Shown here: positions 9,671 through 18,700 of the stretch, piece by piece | Position numbering within the stretch: position 1 is the first letter of the stretch | How the letters are laid out: each line of letters begins with the position of its first letter | NCBI RefSeq assembly: GCF_030852425.1 | Contig: NZ_NSDM01000001.1 | Location: 1,043,758-1,107,757, forward strand | Length of the DNA: 64,000 nt | Direction: 5' to 3' | Origin: Saccharothrix longispora | Lineage (GTDB): Bacteria > Actinomycetota > Actinomycetes > Mycobacteriales > Pseudonocardiaceae | Position numbers and translations under genes: made by a program | The notes under the pieces: model-generated | Told to the model about the DNA's origin: nothing | Seen by the model: the letters and a program-made list of their open reading frames with translations, nothing else | Databases searched by the model: none

Positions 9671-12205
9671 CTACTTGGACGCCGCGAGCAGCTGCGCGCA
9701 GCGGATCAGGCCCAGGTGGCTGTACGCCTGGGGGTGGTTGCCCAGGGAGCGCTCCGCGATGGGGTCGTACTCCTCGGGCAGCAGGCCGGTGGGGCCGGCC
9801 GCGTCGACCATCTGGGCGAACAGCTCCTCGGCCTCGGTGCGACGGCCGGTGAGCAGGTAGGACTCGATCATCCACGCCGCGCAGAGGTGGAAGCCGCCCT
9901 CGTCGCCGGGCAGGCCGTCGTCGCGCCGGTAGCGGTAGACGGTGGACCCGGAGCGCAGTTCGGCCTCGATCGCCGTCACGGTGGCCTGGAAGCGGTCGTC
10001 GGCGGGGTCGATCAGGCCGGACAGGCCGACGTGCAGGGAGGCGGCGTCGAGGTCGTCGCCGTCGTAGGCGGTGGTGAACGACTGCGCTTCCTCGCTCCAG
10101 CCGTGCTTGAGCACGTCGCCCGCGATGGTGTCGCGCAGCACCGGCCACGACGGGTCGACGTCGCGCCCGTAGGTCTCGGCGAGCCGCACCGCCCGGTCCA
10201 GCGTCACCCAGCACATGACCTTGGAGTACACGTGGTGGCGCGGCGCGTGCCGCTCCTCCCAGATGCCGTGGTCGGGCTCGTGCCAGCGGCGGGCGACCGC
10301 CTCGGCCATCGCCTGCACCATCAGCCAGTCCTGGTCGGTGAGCGTGCCGCGGGCCGCGGCGAGCTGCACCACCAGGTCGACGACCGGGCCGAACACGTCC
10401 AGCTGGACCTGCTGGTTGGCCAGGTTGCCGACGCGCACGGGGCGTGAGCCCGCGTAGCCCGGCAGGGTGTCGATGACCGCTTCCGCGCCCAGCATGGTGC
10501 CGTGGAGCGTGTAGAGCGGGTGCAGGCGCTCGGGGCCGGGCAGCGTGGCCAGCACGCCGTGCACCCAGCCCAGGAAGGCCTCGGCCTCGCTCGTGGAGCC
10601 GACGGAGACCAGGGCCTGCGCGGTGAGCGCGGCGTCGCGCAGCCAGCAGTACCGGTAGTCCCAGTTGCGGATGCCGCCCAGCTCCTCCGGCAGCGAGGTG
10701 GTCGCGGCGGCCATGATCGCGCCGGTGTCGTGGTGCACCAGGCCCTTCAGCGTCAGGGCGGAGCGCACGACGAGGTCCGGTTCGACGGCGGGCACCTTGA
10801 GCGTGGCCGCCCAGTCCGACCAGTACGAGCCCGCGCGGGCGCGGCGCTCGGCCTCGCCCAGGGTGGCCTCGGACAGGTCGTCGGTGCCGCAGCGCAGCTC
10901 CAGCAGGATCGGCGCGCCCTCGCGGGGCCGGACGACCGCGGTGGCGGTCTCCTGCTGGCCGTCGGAGGTGATCTGCCAGTCCACGCCGGGGGAGCGCAGC
11001 ACCATCGGGTCCGAGGTGCCGACCACGCGCAGGCCGTCGCGCTCGCGCAGCAACCTGACCGGCACCTGCCCGAACTCCGGGCGCGGCGCGAAGGTGATCA
11101 CCGCGTTGGTCGAGCCGGAGATGCGCCGCACCAGGTCGGTGCGGTGCGAGGCCAGGTCGTGGTCGAGGTAGTCCGTGACGAGCAGCCGTGACCAGCGGGT
11201 CTCCACGATCATCGTGCCGGGCACGTAGCGCTGGCCCAGCGGCAGCGACCCGTGCTCGGGCTTGATCGAGAAGTGCCCGGCCGAGGGGCCGCCGAGCAGG
11301 TCGGCGAACACCGCCGCCGAGTCCGGCTCCGGGTGGCACAGCCAGTTCACCCGCGCGTCGGGGGTGAGCAGCGCGACGGACCGCTCGTTGGCGAGCATGG
11401 TCAGCCGCTCGATCGGCACGGCCTGGTCGCCGTGCAGCCACGCCCGGCGCTCCTCCAGCAGGAACGCCAGCACCGTGGCGACGTCGTTCGGGTCGCCGAC
11501 GAAGTACTCGGCCAGCGACTCGCCCTCGCCGACCTTGATGCCGACGTCCGGACCGGCGAGCCGGGCGAACGCCTTCTCGTCGGTCACGTCGTCGCCGACG
11601 AACACGGCCGCGGTGGCCGACGCGCGGTGCCGCAGGACGTCGAGGGCGTGGCCCTTGTCCGTCTGCACCACGGCCAGCTCGATCACCGCCTTGCCCTCGG
11701 TGACCTGCACGCCGTCCCGGGTCGCGGGACCGGTGCGCACGGCGTCCAGAACCCGCTCCCCCACGGAGGGCTCGGCACGCCGCACGTGCACCGCGATGCT
11801 CGCGGGTTTCACTTCGAGGCCGACGCCCTCGTGCCCGGCGACGACCTCCTCCAACTCGGTTTCCAAACGGCGGTGCAGCGCTCGCGCGTCGGCGTCGAGC
11901 GCGTGCACGAAGCCGACGTCGAACTCCGAGCCGTGCGAACCGACCAGGTGCACCTCGGACGGCAGGCGCGACAACGTCGCCAGGTCGCGCAGCGCGCGCC
12001 CGGAGATCACCGCGGTCGTCGTCTCGTGCAGACCGGCCAGCGAGCGCAGCGCGCCCACCGACTCGGGCAGCGGGCGCGCGTCCTCGGGGTTCGCCACGAT
12101 CGGAGCCAATGTCCCGTCGTAGTCGCAGGCGACCAGCAGGCGCGGTGTGCGCGCCAGCTGCACGATCGCACGACGAAGTTCGGCGGGGAGGGCCTCGGCG
12201 GTCAA
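9671..12205 (-). CDS. otsB: Trehalose-6-phosphate phosphatase fused to GH15 glycosidase
   Basis: 844 aa in two parts. Residues about 1-260 are an OtsB-type HAD phosphatase: nucleophile Asp28 in ACDYDGTLAP, SHGSEF, and VFVGDDVTDEKAF near 213. It converts trehalose 6-phosphate to trehalose. Residues about 275-840 are a GH15 domain of the glucoamylase/trehalase kind: NWDYRYCWLRDAAL, GNLANQQVQLDVFG, the general acid in GIWEERHAP (about 648) and the base in LLPEEYDP (about 809). Actinobacterial GH15 enzymes of this kind include trehalases, so the protein may make trehalose and also split it. It lies 52 bp downstream of otsA. No signal peptide, so cytoplasmic. The GH15 substrate is an inference. 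Confidence 0.9.
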   Translation of the reverse strand: MTAEALPAELRRAIVQLARTPRLLVACDYDGTLAPIVANPEDARPLPESVGALRSLAGLHETTTAVISGRALRDLATLSRLPSEVHLVGSHGSEFDVGFVHALDADARALHRRLETELEEVVAGHEGVGLEVKPASIAVHVRRAEPSVGERVLDAVRTGPATRDGVQVTEGKAVIELAVVQTDKGHALDVLRHRASATAAVFVGDDVTDEKAFARLAGPDVGIKVGEGESLAEYFVGDPNDVATVLAFLLEERRAWLHGDQAVPIERLTMLANERSVALLTPDARVNWLCHPEPDSAAVFADLLGGPSAGHFSIKPEHGSLPLGQRYVPGTMIVETRWSRLLVTDYLDHDLASHRTDLVRRISGSTNAVITFAPRPEFGQVPVRLLRERDGLRVVGTSDPMVLRSPGVDWQITSDGQQETATAVVRPREGAPILLELRCGTDDLSEATLGEAERRARAGSYWSDWAATLKVPAVEPDLVVRSALTLKGLVHHDTGAIMAAATTSLPEELGGIRNWDYRYCWLRDAALTAQALVSVGSTSEAEAFLGWVHGVLATLPGPERLHPLYTLHGTMLGAEAVIDTLPGYAGSRPVRVGNLANQQVQLDVFGPVVDLVVQLAAARGTLTDQDWLMVQAMAEAVARRWHEPDHGIWEERHAPRHHVYSKVMCWVTLDRAVRLAETYGRDVDPSWPVLRDTIAGDVLKHGWSEEAQSFTTAYDGDDLDAASLHVGLSGLIDPADDRFQATVTAIEAELRSGSTVYRYRRDDGLPGDEGGFHLCAAWMIESYLLTGRRTEAEELFAQMVDAAGPTGLLPEEYDPIAERSLGNHPQAYSHLGLIRCAQLLAASK

Positions 12206-12257
12206 CGCCCCTCCTCAATGCTCGGTGGGACAGGTCGGTGGTGTGGTCTGAACTGAT

Positions 12258-13697
12258 TCAGATCGCGGGCTGCGTGCCCAGTGCGTCGAGGAACGATCGC
12301 GCCCATCGGTCTACGTCGTGTGTCAGAACTTGGCGTCGCAGCGCGCGCATCCTACGGCGGCCTTCGGCCGGATCGAGCGTGAGGGCGGATTCGAGCGCGT
12401 TCTTTACCCCGTCGAGATCGTGCGGGTTGACGAGGAACGCGCTCGTCAACTCGGCCGCCGCGCCGGCGAACTCGGAGAGGACGAGCGCGCCGCCGAGGTC
12501 GTAGCGCGTCGCCACGTACTCCTTGCACACGAGGTTCATCCCGTCGCGCACCGGCGTCACCACCATGACGTCGGCGGCCGACATGAAGGCCGTCAGCTCC
12601 CGCTTGTCGACCGATTGGTGCAGGTAGTGGACGACCGGGTGGCCGACGGTGGAGAACTCGCCGTTGATCCGGCCCACCGCCTGCTCGATCTCGCCGCGCA
12701 TCTGCTTGTAGTGCTCGACGCGCTCGCGGCTCGGCGTGGCGAGCTGGATCATGGTCACGTCGGCGGGGTCGACCCGGCCGTCGGCGAGCAGTTCGTGCAG
12801 CGCGCGCAGCCGCACGTCGATGCCCTTGGTGTAGTCGAGGCGGTCCACGCCGAGGAGGATCTTCTTCGGGTTCCCGAGGTCTTCCCGAATTTGTTTCGCG
12901 TGCTTTTGCACTTCTTTGTCGCGGGCGAGCGCGTCGAGGCCGGCGGAGTCGATCGAGATGGGGAACGCGCCGACCCGGACCGTGCGGTCGCCGACCTGGA
13001 CGACACCGGGGCGGGTGCGCACGCCGACCGCGCCGCGGCTCGGCTCCAGGCCCACCAGGCGCCGGGCCAGCCACAGGAAGTTCTGCGCGCCGCCGGGCCG
13101 GTGGAAGCCCACCAGGTCCGCGCCGAGCAGGCCCCGGATGATCTCCGTGCGCCACGGCAGCTGCATGAACAGCTCGACCGGCGGGAACGGGATGTGCAGG
13201 AAGAAACCGATGCGCAGGTCGGGGCGCAGCTCGCGGAGCATCGCGGGCACCAGCTGGAGCTGGTAGTCCTGCACCCACACCGTGGCGCCGTGGGCGGCGA
13301 CCTTCGCCGTCACGTCGGCGAAGCGCTGGTTCACCCGCACGTAGGCGTTCCACCAGTGCCGGTGGAACGCGGGCGGCGCCACCACGTCGTGGTAGAGCGG
13401 CCACAGCGTGCCGTTGGAGAAGCCCTCGTAGTAGTCGGCCACCTCGGCCGCGCTGAGCGCCACCGGGTGCAGCTGGAGGCCGTCCTCCTCGAACGCCTCC
13501 ACCTCGGCGTCCGCGATGCCCGGCCAACCGACCCAGGCGCCGCTGCGGGTGCGCAGGAACGGTTCCAGCGCGCTCACCAGCCCACCGGGGCTGTGCTTCC
13601 AGCGCTGGGTGCCGTCGGGCAGGCGCTCCAGGTCGACCGGTAGGCGGTTGGCCACGATCAGGAACTCCGCGCCGTTCTCGCCGATGCTGCTGCTCAC
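12258..13697 (-). CDS. otsA: Trehalose-6-phosphate synthase
   Basis: 479-aa GT20 enzyme that joins a nucleotide-activated glucose to glucose 6-phosphate. Visible motifs: [10 protein letters not shown] at the N-terminus, [56 protein letters not shown], and the donor-binding [17 protein letters not shown]. The GTG start at 13697 has GAGGAGG 9 nt upstream. First gene of a two-gene trehalose operon with the OtsB-GH15 fusion. Confidence 0.95.
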   Translation of the reverse strand: MSSSIGENGAEFLIVANRLPVDLERLPDGTQRWKHSPGGLVSALEPFLRTRSGAWVGWPGIADAEVEAFEEDGLQLHPVALSAAEVADYYEGFSNGTLWPLYHDVVAPPAFHRHWWNAYVRVNQRFADVTAKVAAHGATVWVQDYQLQLVPAMLRELRPDLRIGFFLHIPFPPVELFMQLPWRTEIIRGLLGADLVGFHRPGGAQNFLWLARRLVGLEPSRGAVGVRTRPGVVQVGDRTVRVGAFPISIDSAGLDALARDKEVQKHAKQIREDLGNPKKILLGVDRLDYTKGIDVRLRALHELLADGRVDPADVTMIQLATPSRERVEHYKQMRGEIEQAVGRINGEFSTVGHPVVHYLHQSVDKRELTAFMSAADVMVVTPVRDGMNLVCKEYVATRYDLGGALVLSEFAGAAAELTSAFLVNPHDLDGVKNALESALTLDPAEGRRRMRALRRQVLTHDVDRWARSFLDALGTQPAI

Positions 13698-13851
13698 CGG
13701 GTAGCGCCTCCTCAGGGAATCGTCTCGCCCACGTCGAGGTTAGTGGGAACGCGCAGGTTGGATGCCCTGTCGTCGACCCCGTCACACTGTGTTGACTTGA
13801 CGAAAGTCCATCAGGTGAGCCTTCTCACGTGGAAAACCGGTGTTCAGGGCC

Positions 13852-15189
13852 TCACCTGCGGGATCGGGCCACGAGGCGGCCCAGCCCGGTGCGCACCGGG
13901 CGCCCCAGGTGTTCACCCAGGACGACGCCCGCCGCGAGCGCGAGCGCCGTGCCCGCGGCCAGCACGAGCGTCGACAGGCCGGCCGGGTCGCCCTCGGCGG
14001 TCAGCTGGTACAGCCCCCGGTAGGTCGTCCAGCCGGGCAGCAGCGGCACCATGCCCGCGACCGCGACCACCAGGGGCGGGGTGCGCAGCCGGCGCGACAC
14101 GACCTTGCCGCCGAAGCCGACCGCGGTGGCCGCGACGGCCGCGCAGGTGATCGCGTTCGTGCCGGTGAGCGCGAGCAGGCCGTACGTGGTGGTGCCGATC
14201 CCGCCCGCGGCGGCGGCGACGAGGAGCGCGCGCGGCGGGGCGTAGCTGGCCAGGGCGAAGCACGCCGACGTGGCCGCGCCGGTGGCGAGCTGCACCGGCA
14301 CGTCGCCGATCAGCGGCGGCAGCGGGTCGGAGATGGTCGTCCGCACGCCGAACTGGACGCCCGCGCGCAGGGTGAGCGCGATGCCCGCGATGAGGCCCGC
14401 GGTGAGCAGGGCCACCTCGACCGTGCGGCCGGCGGCGGTCACGTTGTAGCCGGAGATCGCGTCCTGCACCGTGCCGACCAGGGACAGGCCGGACAGCAGC
14501 ACCACGATGCCGGCGGCCACCAGCAGCGACGGGCGCGTGCCGGGCAGCAGGTCGGTGGCGTACATGGCCAGCGCCGCCGCCGTGGCCAGCGCCCCGCCCA
14601 CGACCTGCTGGAAGAAGAACGGCAGCTCGCGGCGGTTGAGGAACCGGCCGACCCGGTCGATGACGGCGGTCACGAGGGCCGCGGTGGCGGCGAGCAGCGG
14701 TCCGCCGCCGACCAGCAGCGCCACCGACGCCGCCATGCCCGCCCACGCCAGCGTGGCGACCCAGCGCGGGTACGGGTGGTCGGCGCGGGTGACGCGGTCG
14801 ATCTCGGCGTACGCCTCGGTCGCGGAGACCCGGTCGGTGGTGATCCGGCCGATCAGGTCCTCCACGGCCGTCAGCCGCGTGTAGTCCAGGCCGCGGCTGC
14901 GGACCACGCGCATCGACGTGACCGGCGCGGCCTCCGTGCCGCGGTGGCAGGACGCGGTGATCGAGGTGTAGATGACGTCGACCTCGGTGTGCGGCAACCC
15001 GTACGCGCCCGCGACCGCCTGGATCGTGGCGGTGACGTCCGCCGCGCTCGCCCCGCCGGCCATCTGCGCCTCGCCGACGCGCAGCGCGAGGTCCAGGACG
15101 AGGTGGACGGTCGAGTCGTCCGGGAGGGACGGTCCCTCGACCGGTCGTGCCTGGTGGTGGACGTTGTGCTCGCGACGCCACAGCCGCAC
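13852..15189 (-). CDS. ThrE/ThrP family threonine/serine exporter
   Basis: 445 aa. The N-terminal soluble region (about 1-140) is the conserved ThrE domain (LDLALRVGEAQMAGGASAADV). It is followed by roughly ten membrane helices in two blocks, with GNNV-like and GTNAITCAA segments, as in Corynebacterium ThrE. The family exports threonine and serine by proton motive force. I chose the GTG at 15189 because GAGGAGG lies 8 nt upstream; an in-frame start 27 bases earlier lacks a site as good. It is monocistronic, followed by otsA 154 bp away. Confidence 0.85.
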   Translation of the reverse strand: MRLWRREHNVHHQARPVEGPSLPDDSTVHLVLDLALRVGEAQMAGGASAADVTATIQAVAGAYGLPHTEVDVIYTSITASCHRGTEAAPVTSMRVVRSRGLDYTRLTAVEDLIGRITTDRVSATEAYAEIDRVTRADHPYPRWVATLAWAGMAASVALLVGGGPLLAATAALVTAVIDRVGRFLNRRELPFFFQQVVGGALATAAALAMYATDLLPGTRPSLLVAAGIVVLLSGLSLVGTVQDAISGYNVTAAGRTVEVALLTAGLIAGIALTLRAGVQFGVRTTISDPLPPLIGDVPVQLATGAATSACFALASYAPPRALLVAAAAGGIGTTTYGLLALTGTNAITCAAVAATAVGFGGKVVSRRLRTPPLVVAVAGMVPLLPGWTTYRGLYQLTAEGDPAGLSTLVLAAGTALALAAGVVLGEHLGRPVRTGLGRLVARSRR

Positions 15190-15495
15190 GCGCCACGCCT
15201 CCTCGGGTCTTCCCACCTGCGGGTGGACCCCTCGCGGGCGGCCGCCACGCCCGACCGTGTCAGATTCGAGGCTGTGTCATGCGCCACCCCCGGTCGGGGT
15301 ACCCGAGGCGGGTGAGTTGATCACTGTCCGTCTAATACTGTTGATACTGCTGGCCAGCGGTTTTACCGCCCGGCAAGGCCACCCGGACGGTACCCCGCCC
15401 TCCGGACGGACCAACCCGGGCCCACCCTGAGCAGACCGTTCGCCGCAGGTGGCACCCCGTGCGGGCGCTTACGATGTTCCCGGTCTCCGGGCCGT
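15190..15495. other. Intergenic region between thrE-like gene and tRNA-Thr
   Basis: About 306 bases with no convincing gene. Positions 15317-15365 are AT-richer and contain a direct repeat ATACTG at 15335-15340 and 15344-15349, probably within the exporter's promoter. TACGAT at 15470-15475 is a possible -10 box for the tRNA that starts at 15496; its -35 is unclear. Confidence 0.4.
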
Positions 15496-15568
15496 GCCGG
15501 TGTAGCTCAATTGGCAGAGCACTCGCCTTGTAAGCGAAAGGTTGCGGGTTCAAGTCCCGCCACCGGCT
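15496..15568 (+). tRNA. tRNA-Thr (anticodon TGT)
   Basis: A complete cloverleaf of 73 nt. The 7-bp acceptor stem pairs GCCGGTG (15496-15502) with CACCGGC (15561-15567), discriminator T15568. The D-arm is GCTC...GAGC. The anticodon loop CTTGTAA carries TGT at 15529-15531, and the T-arm is GCGGG-TTCAAGT-CCCGC. The outermost anticodon-stem pair (C15522/A15538) is mismatched. CCA is not encoded. Confidence 0.96.
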
Positions 15569-15695
15569 CCGAGATGATCATGACAGGCCCTCGCGGGGCC
15601 GCACCGCGCCACCGGCGGGTGGTGCGCGGTCCGGACGCGGCGCCCGTTTCCGAGGTGCTCGGGTCCCGCCGCGCGTCGGGGCCGAAGCGGTGGTG

Positions 15696-15734
15696 GTGAT
15701 CGCGGCCCGCGTCGGGGCGGCGGGCCGCGATCAC
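15696..15734 (-). terminator. Terminator of the VWA gene
   Basis: A perfect 14-bp stem: GTGATCGCGGCCCG at 15696-15709 and its complement at 15721-15734, with an 11-base loop. It starts 7 bases beyond the VWA stop codon and may also stop readthrough from the tRNA on the other strand. Confidence 0.75.
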
Positions 15735-15741
15735 CGCACGC

Positions 15742-17352
15742 CTACTCGCGGTCCGTCAGGACCTGGTAGGCGACGCCGCCGTGGTCCTCGCCCTCCACGA
15801 ACTGGACCAGGCTGGTCAGGTACTCGCCCGGCGCCTCCGGGGTGAAGGTCAGCTCCGCGGTGTGCCGCTCACCCGGCTTGAGCGGGATGCCGAACAGGCC
15901 CGCGCGCTGCGGGTCGAACTGGAACGCGGTCTCGCCGACCTGCTTCACGCCCGCCGACTGGCCGCCGCCGACGCGCCAGCGCTCGAGCAGTTCCCGGCCG
16001 AGGTCGACCACCAGGGTGCCCCGCACCGGCTTCTCGGCGGTCAGCACCAGGTCGGTCTTGGCGTCCCGCCCGGTCGCGTTCCCCAGGGTGAACCAGGACC
16101 GCACCGGCTCCAGCACGCGCCCGCGGATCGTCTGGAAGTTCTTCCACGCGATGTTGTTGTTGTTCTTGGTGTTCAGCGCGGTGTTCGGGCCCTCCGCGAA
16201 CGTCATCGGGTCCGTCGCCGACACCCAGCGCGCGAGCAGGCAGAAGTGGCCCGGACCCGGGATGTCCGCCCACGGGATCTTCGCCACCGTCACGCCCGCG
16301 GGCACGGTCAGCGCCTGCTGGCCGATGAACACCCAGTCGCCGTTCGTCGCGTTGTTCCACGTCGTGCCGCCGCCGGCGGGCGTGCGGTAGACCTTGAGCA
16401 CGCCGGACGCCGTGCCCGCGCCGTACGGGCCCGGGTTGTTCAGCCGGACGTGGACGTAGTTCGTGGCGCCGACGACGGGCTGGGTGCCCGCGCCGCAGTC
16501 CGCGAGACCCGGGCAGACCTTGATGTCCGGGCTGTTCCACACCGTCCCGTTGGGGTTGGCCTCGACGCCGGTGTCGCTCACCTGGTCGCGCATGAACACG
16601 TCGGTCTGCCGGCAGTCCGACAGCAGCTTGCGGATCGCGTCCGCCGTGCCCGCGCCGGTCGCCGTGGTCTGCGTGAACACGCCGCCGGTGGTGGTGGCGT
16701 AGTTCTGCATGATCGGCGTGATCACCGGGGTGAAGGCCGGCGACGTGGGCACGTGCACCGGGCTGATCTTGATGCCCTTGCCGAGGGCGTCGTTCGCCCA
16801 CTGCGCGGCGTTGGCGACGTCCACGGCGCCGTGCGCGTCGTCGAACCCACCGGGGCGGGCGTCGGTCACCAGCACGACGAACTTCATCGCGTTCGAGCGC
16901 CACGTGCCGTTGAAGTCGACGTTCTGCGGTCGACCGGCCGCCGCCCGGTTGTTCACGACCGTGTTCAGGGCCTCGTCGGACGCCTCGGGCTCACCACCGC
17001 CGCCGCCCGCGGCGAGGGTGTTGGTGACGTAGTTCGTCACCGCCGCCGCGTTGCCGGGCGCGAGGTCGTTGTGGATGGTGACGTTGTCCTTGAACGTCAC
17101 CAGGCCGAACTGGTAGTCGCCGCCGGACGCGGTGACCACGTCGTTGACGATCGAGTTGATGCCGGTCTTCAGGTTGGCGATCGCGCCGCCCATGCTGCCG
17201 GTGTCGTCGAGGACGAACGCGACGTCGAGGGGACCGCATTTGGAGACGGCCGCGGCGGCGGGGTCCGCGACCGCGGGGGAGGTGAGCTGGACGGCGGAGA
17301 CGGCCAACGCGGCGACCGCTAACAGCGCGCCGCGTCTGCGGGAGGGACGCAT
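15742..17352 (-). CDS. Secreted von Willebrand factor type A domain protein
   Basis: 536 aa from the ATG at 17352 (GGAAAGAGA upstream). Residues 1-30 are a Sec signal peptide (RPSRRR, hydrophobic core, AVADPA). The VWA domain begins at PLDVAFVLDDTGSMGGAI with the MIDAS metal site DxTGS at 49-53, and continues to about residue 260 (FVVLVTDARPGGFDD). The C-terminal half is a beta-rich region ending in an APGEYLTSLVQFVEG domain that looks adhesin- or Ig-like. No sortase motif or membrane anchor is visible, so the protein is probably released. Role unknown; VWA domains usually bind other proteins or ligands. Confidence 0.85.
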   Translation of the reverse strand: MRPSRRRGALLAVAALAVSAVQLTSPAVADPAAAAVSKCGPLDVAFVLDDTGSMGGAIANLKTGINSIVNDVVTASGGDYQFGLVTFKDNVTIHNDLAPGNAAAVTNYVTNTLAAGGGGGEPEASDEALNTVVNNRAAAGRPQNVDFNGTWRSNAMKFVVLVTDARPGGFDDAHGAVDVANAAQWANDALGKGIKISPVHVPTSPAFTPVITPIMQNYATTTGGVFTQTTATGAGTADAIRKLLSDCRQTDVFMRDQVSDTGVEANPNGTVWNSPDIKVCPGLADCGAGTQPVVGATNYVHVRLNNPGPYGAGTASGVLKVYRTPAGGGTTWNNATNGDWVFIGQQALTVPAGVTVAKIPWADIPGPGHFCLLARWVSATDPMTFAEGPNTALNTKNNNNIAWKNFQTIRGRVLEPVRSWFTLGNATGRDAKTDLVLTAEKPVRGTLVVDLGRELLERWRVGGGQSAGVKQVGETAFQFDPQRAGLFGIPLKPGERHTAELTFTPEAPGEYLTSLVQFVEGEDHGGVAYQVLTDRE

Positions 17353-17395
17353 GTGATCTCTTTCCGCTCGTTCTGCCGGGCGCAGGGGCCCGGGC

Positions 17396-17417
17396 GGCCG
17401 GACACCGGTGTCCGGCC
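17396..17417. promoter_or_regulatory. 22-bp perfect palindrome upstream of the VWA gene
   Basis: Two 11-base arms, GGCCGGACACC and GGTGTCCGGCC, meet without a spacer, 44 bp before the VWA start and 105 bp before the aldo/keto reductase start. It is a candidate operator for the divergent pair. The regulator is unknown. Confidence 0.45.
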
Positions 17418-17522
17418 ACGTCAAGCGGATGCTCCGGAGGTCCCCCGAGTACGGTCCGACAAGAGCAACTTCAGGCCGTCTCCGGTGAGGCGAACGGAAG
17501 CCGGGCGTGCCAAGGTGGGGAG

Positions 17523-18551
17523 GTGGCCTACCAACCCGCCGAACAGCGCTACGACCGGATGACCTACCGCCGCTGCGGGCGCAGCGGGCTGAAGCTGCCC
17601 GCCGTGTCGCTCGGGCTGTGGCACAACTTCGGGGACGACCGCCCCCTGGAGAGCGGCCGGGCGATCGTGCGCCGGGCGTTCGACCTCGGCATCACGCACT
17701 TCGACCTGGCCAACAACTACGGGCCGCCCTACGGCAGCGCGGAGGTCAACTTCGGCCGGGTGCTCGCCGAGGACCTGCGACCCCACCGCGACGAGCTGGT
17801 GATCTCCACCAAGGCGGGCTACGACATGTGGCCCGGTCCGTACGGGAACTGGGGCTCGCGCAAGTACCTGCTGTCCTCGCTCGACCAGTCGCTGGGTCGG
17901 CTCGGCCTCGACTACGTGGACATCTTCTACTCGCACCGGTTCGACCCGGACACGCCGCTGGAGGAGACGGTCGGCGCGCTGGTCAGCGCCGTGCAGCAGG
18001 GCAAGGCGCTGTACGTCGGCATCTCGTCGTACTCGGCGACGAAGACCCGCGAGGCGGCCGAGCTGCTGTGCGCGGCGGGCGTGCCGCTGCTGATCCACCA
18101 GCCGTCGTACTCGATGCTGAACCGGTGGATCGAGCGCGAGTTGCTCGACGCGCTCGGCGAGCTGGGCGTGGGCTGCATCGCGTTCTCGCCGCTGGCCCAG
18201 GGCATGCTGACCGACAAGTACCTGCACGGCGTGCCGGAGGGGTCGCGCGCCACCCAGGGCAAGTCGCTGTCCGGGGACCTGCTGAGCGAGGCGAACCTGG
18301 CGCACGTGCGGGCGCTGAACGAGGTGGCCGCCGCCCGCGGCCAGTCCCTGGCCCAGCTGGCCCTGTCCTGGGCGCTGCGCGACGCGCGGGTGACGTCCGT
18401 CCTGATCGGCGCGAGCGGCGTGGGGCAGCTGGAGGACAACGTGGCCGCCCTCGACGGCCCGCCGCTGACCGACGACGAGCTGGCCCGCATCGAGGAGCAC
18501 GCCGTCGACGCGGGCATCGACATCTGGGCGGAGTCCTCGAACGCCGGCTGA
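17523..18551 (+). CDS. Aldo/keto reductase, YghZ/MgrA-like
   Basis: 342 aa. It begins MAYQPAEQRYDRMTYRRCGR, matching the N-terminus of E. coli YghZ (L-glyceraldehyde 3-phosphate reductase), which supports the GTG start at 17523. The AKR tetrad is present: Asp in HFDLANNYGPP, Tyr in NNYGPPYG, Lys in ISTKAGYD and His in FYSHRFDP. The NADPH-binding end is SVLIGASGVGQLEDN. The family detoxifies aldehydes such as methylglyoxal or L-glyceraldehyde 3-phosphate. The stop codon abuts the repeat array at 18552. Confidence 0.88.
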   Translation: MAYQPAEQRYDRMTYRRCGRSGLKLPAVSLGLWHNFGDDRPLESGRAIVRRAFDLGITHFDLANNYGPPYGSAEVNFGRVLAEDLRPHRDELVISTKAGYDMWPGPYGNWGSRKYLLSSLDQSLGRLGLDYVDIFYSHRFDPDTPLEETVGALVSAVQQGKALYVGISSYSATKTREAAELLCAAGVPLLIHQPSYSMLNRWIERELLDALGELGVGCIAFSPLAQGMLTDKYLHGVPEGSRATQGKSLSGDLLSEANLAHVRALNEVAAARGQSLAQLALSWALRDARVTSVLIGASGVGQLEDNVAALDGPPLTDDELARIEEHAVDAGIDIWAESSNAG

Positions 18552-18700
18552 CCCCGCGAGAGTCCGACGCCGAGGTCGCGAGAGTCCGACGTCCGGGAGT
18601 CCCGAGTTCCACGTTCGGGTCTCCCGCCGTCGCTCCCGGACGTGGAACTCACCGGTCCCGGGGGGTGGACTCCCGCGACCCGGGGGTCGGACTCCCGGGG
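18552..18700. repeat. Inverted array of six 22-bp units between convergent genes
   Basis: Three forward units (cores at about 18559, 18579 and 18604) face three reverse units with exact 22-bp period (18635-18656, 18657-18678, 18679-18700). Core consensus GAGTYSNRCGTYCRGG. The centre forms a hairpin: GAGTTCCACGTTCGGG at 18604-18619 pairs with CCCGGACGTGGAACTC at 18635-18650 with one G-T wobble. The array starts at the base after the AKR stop codon. On the other side it runs into the histidine kinase gene: the kinase stop (18649-18651) lies inside a reverse unit. Confidence 0.85.

Noticed and set aside
8223..12218. 1331-aa minus-strand open frame spanning radA and the trehalose gene
   Set aside because: Runs antisense through radA and out of frame through otsB-GH15. 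Arg/Gly/Ala-rich shadow with no family features.
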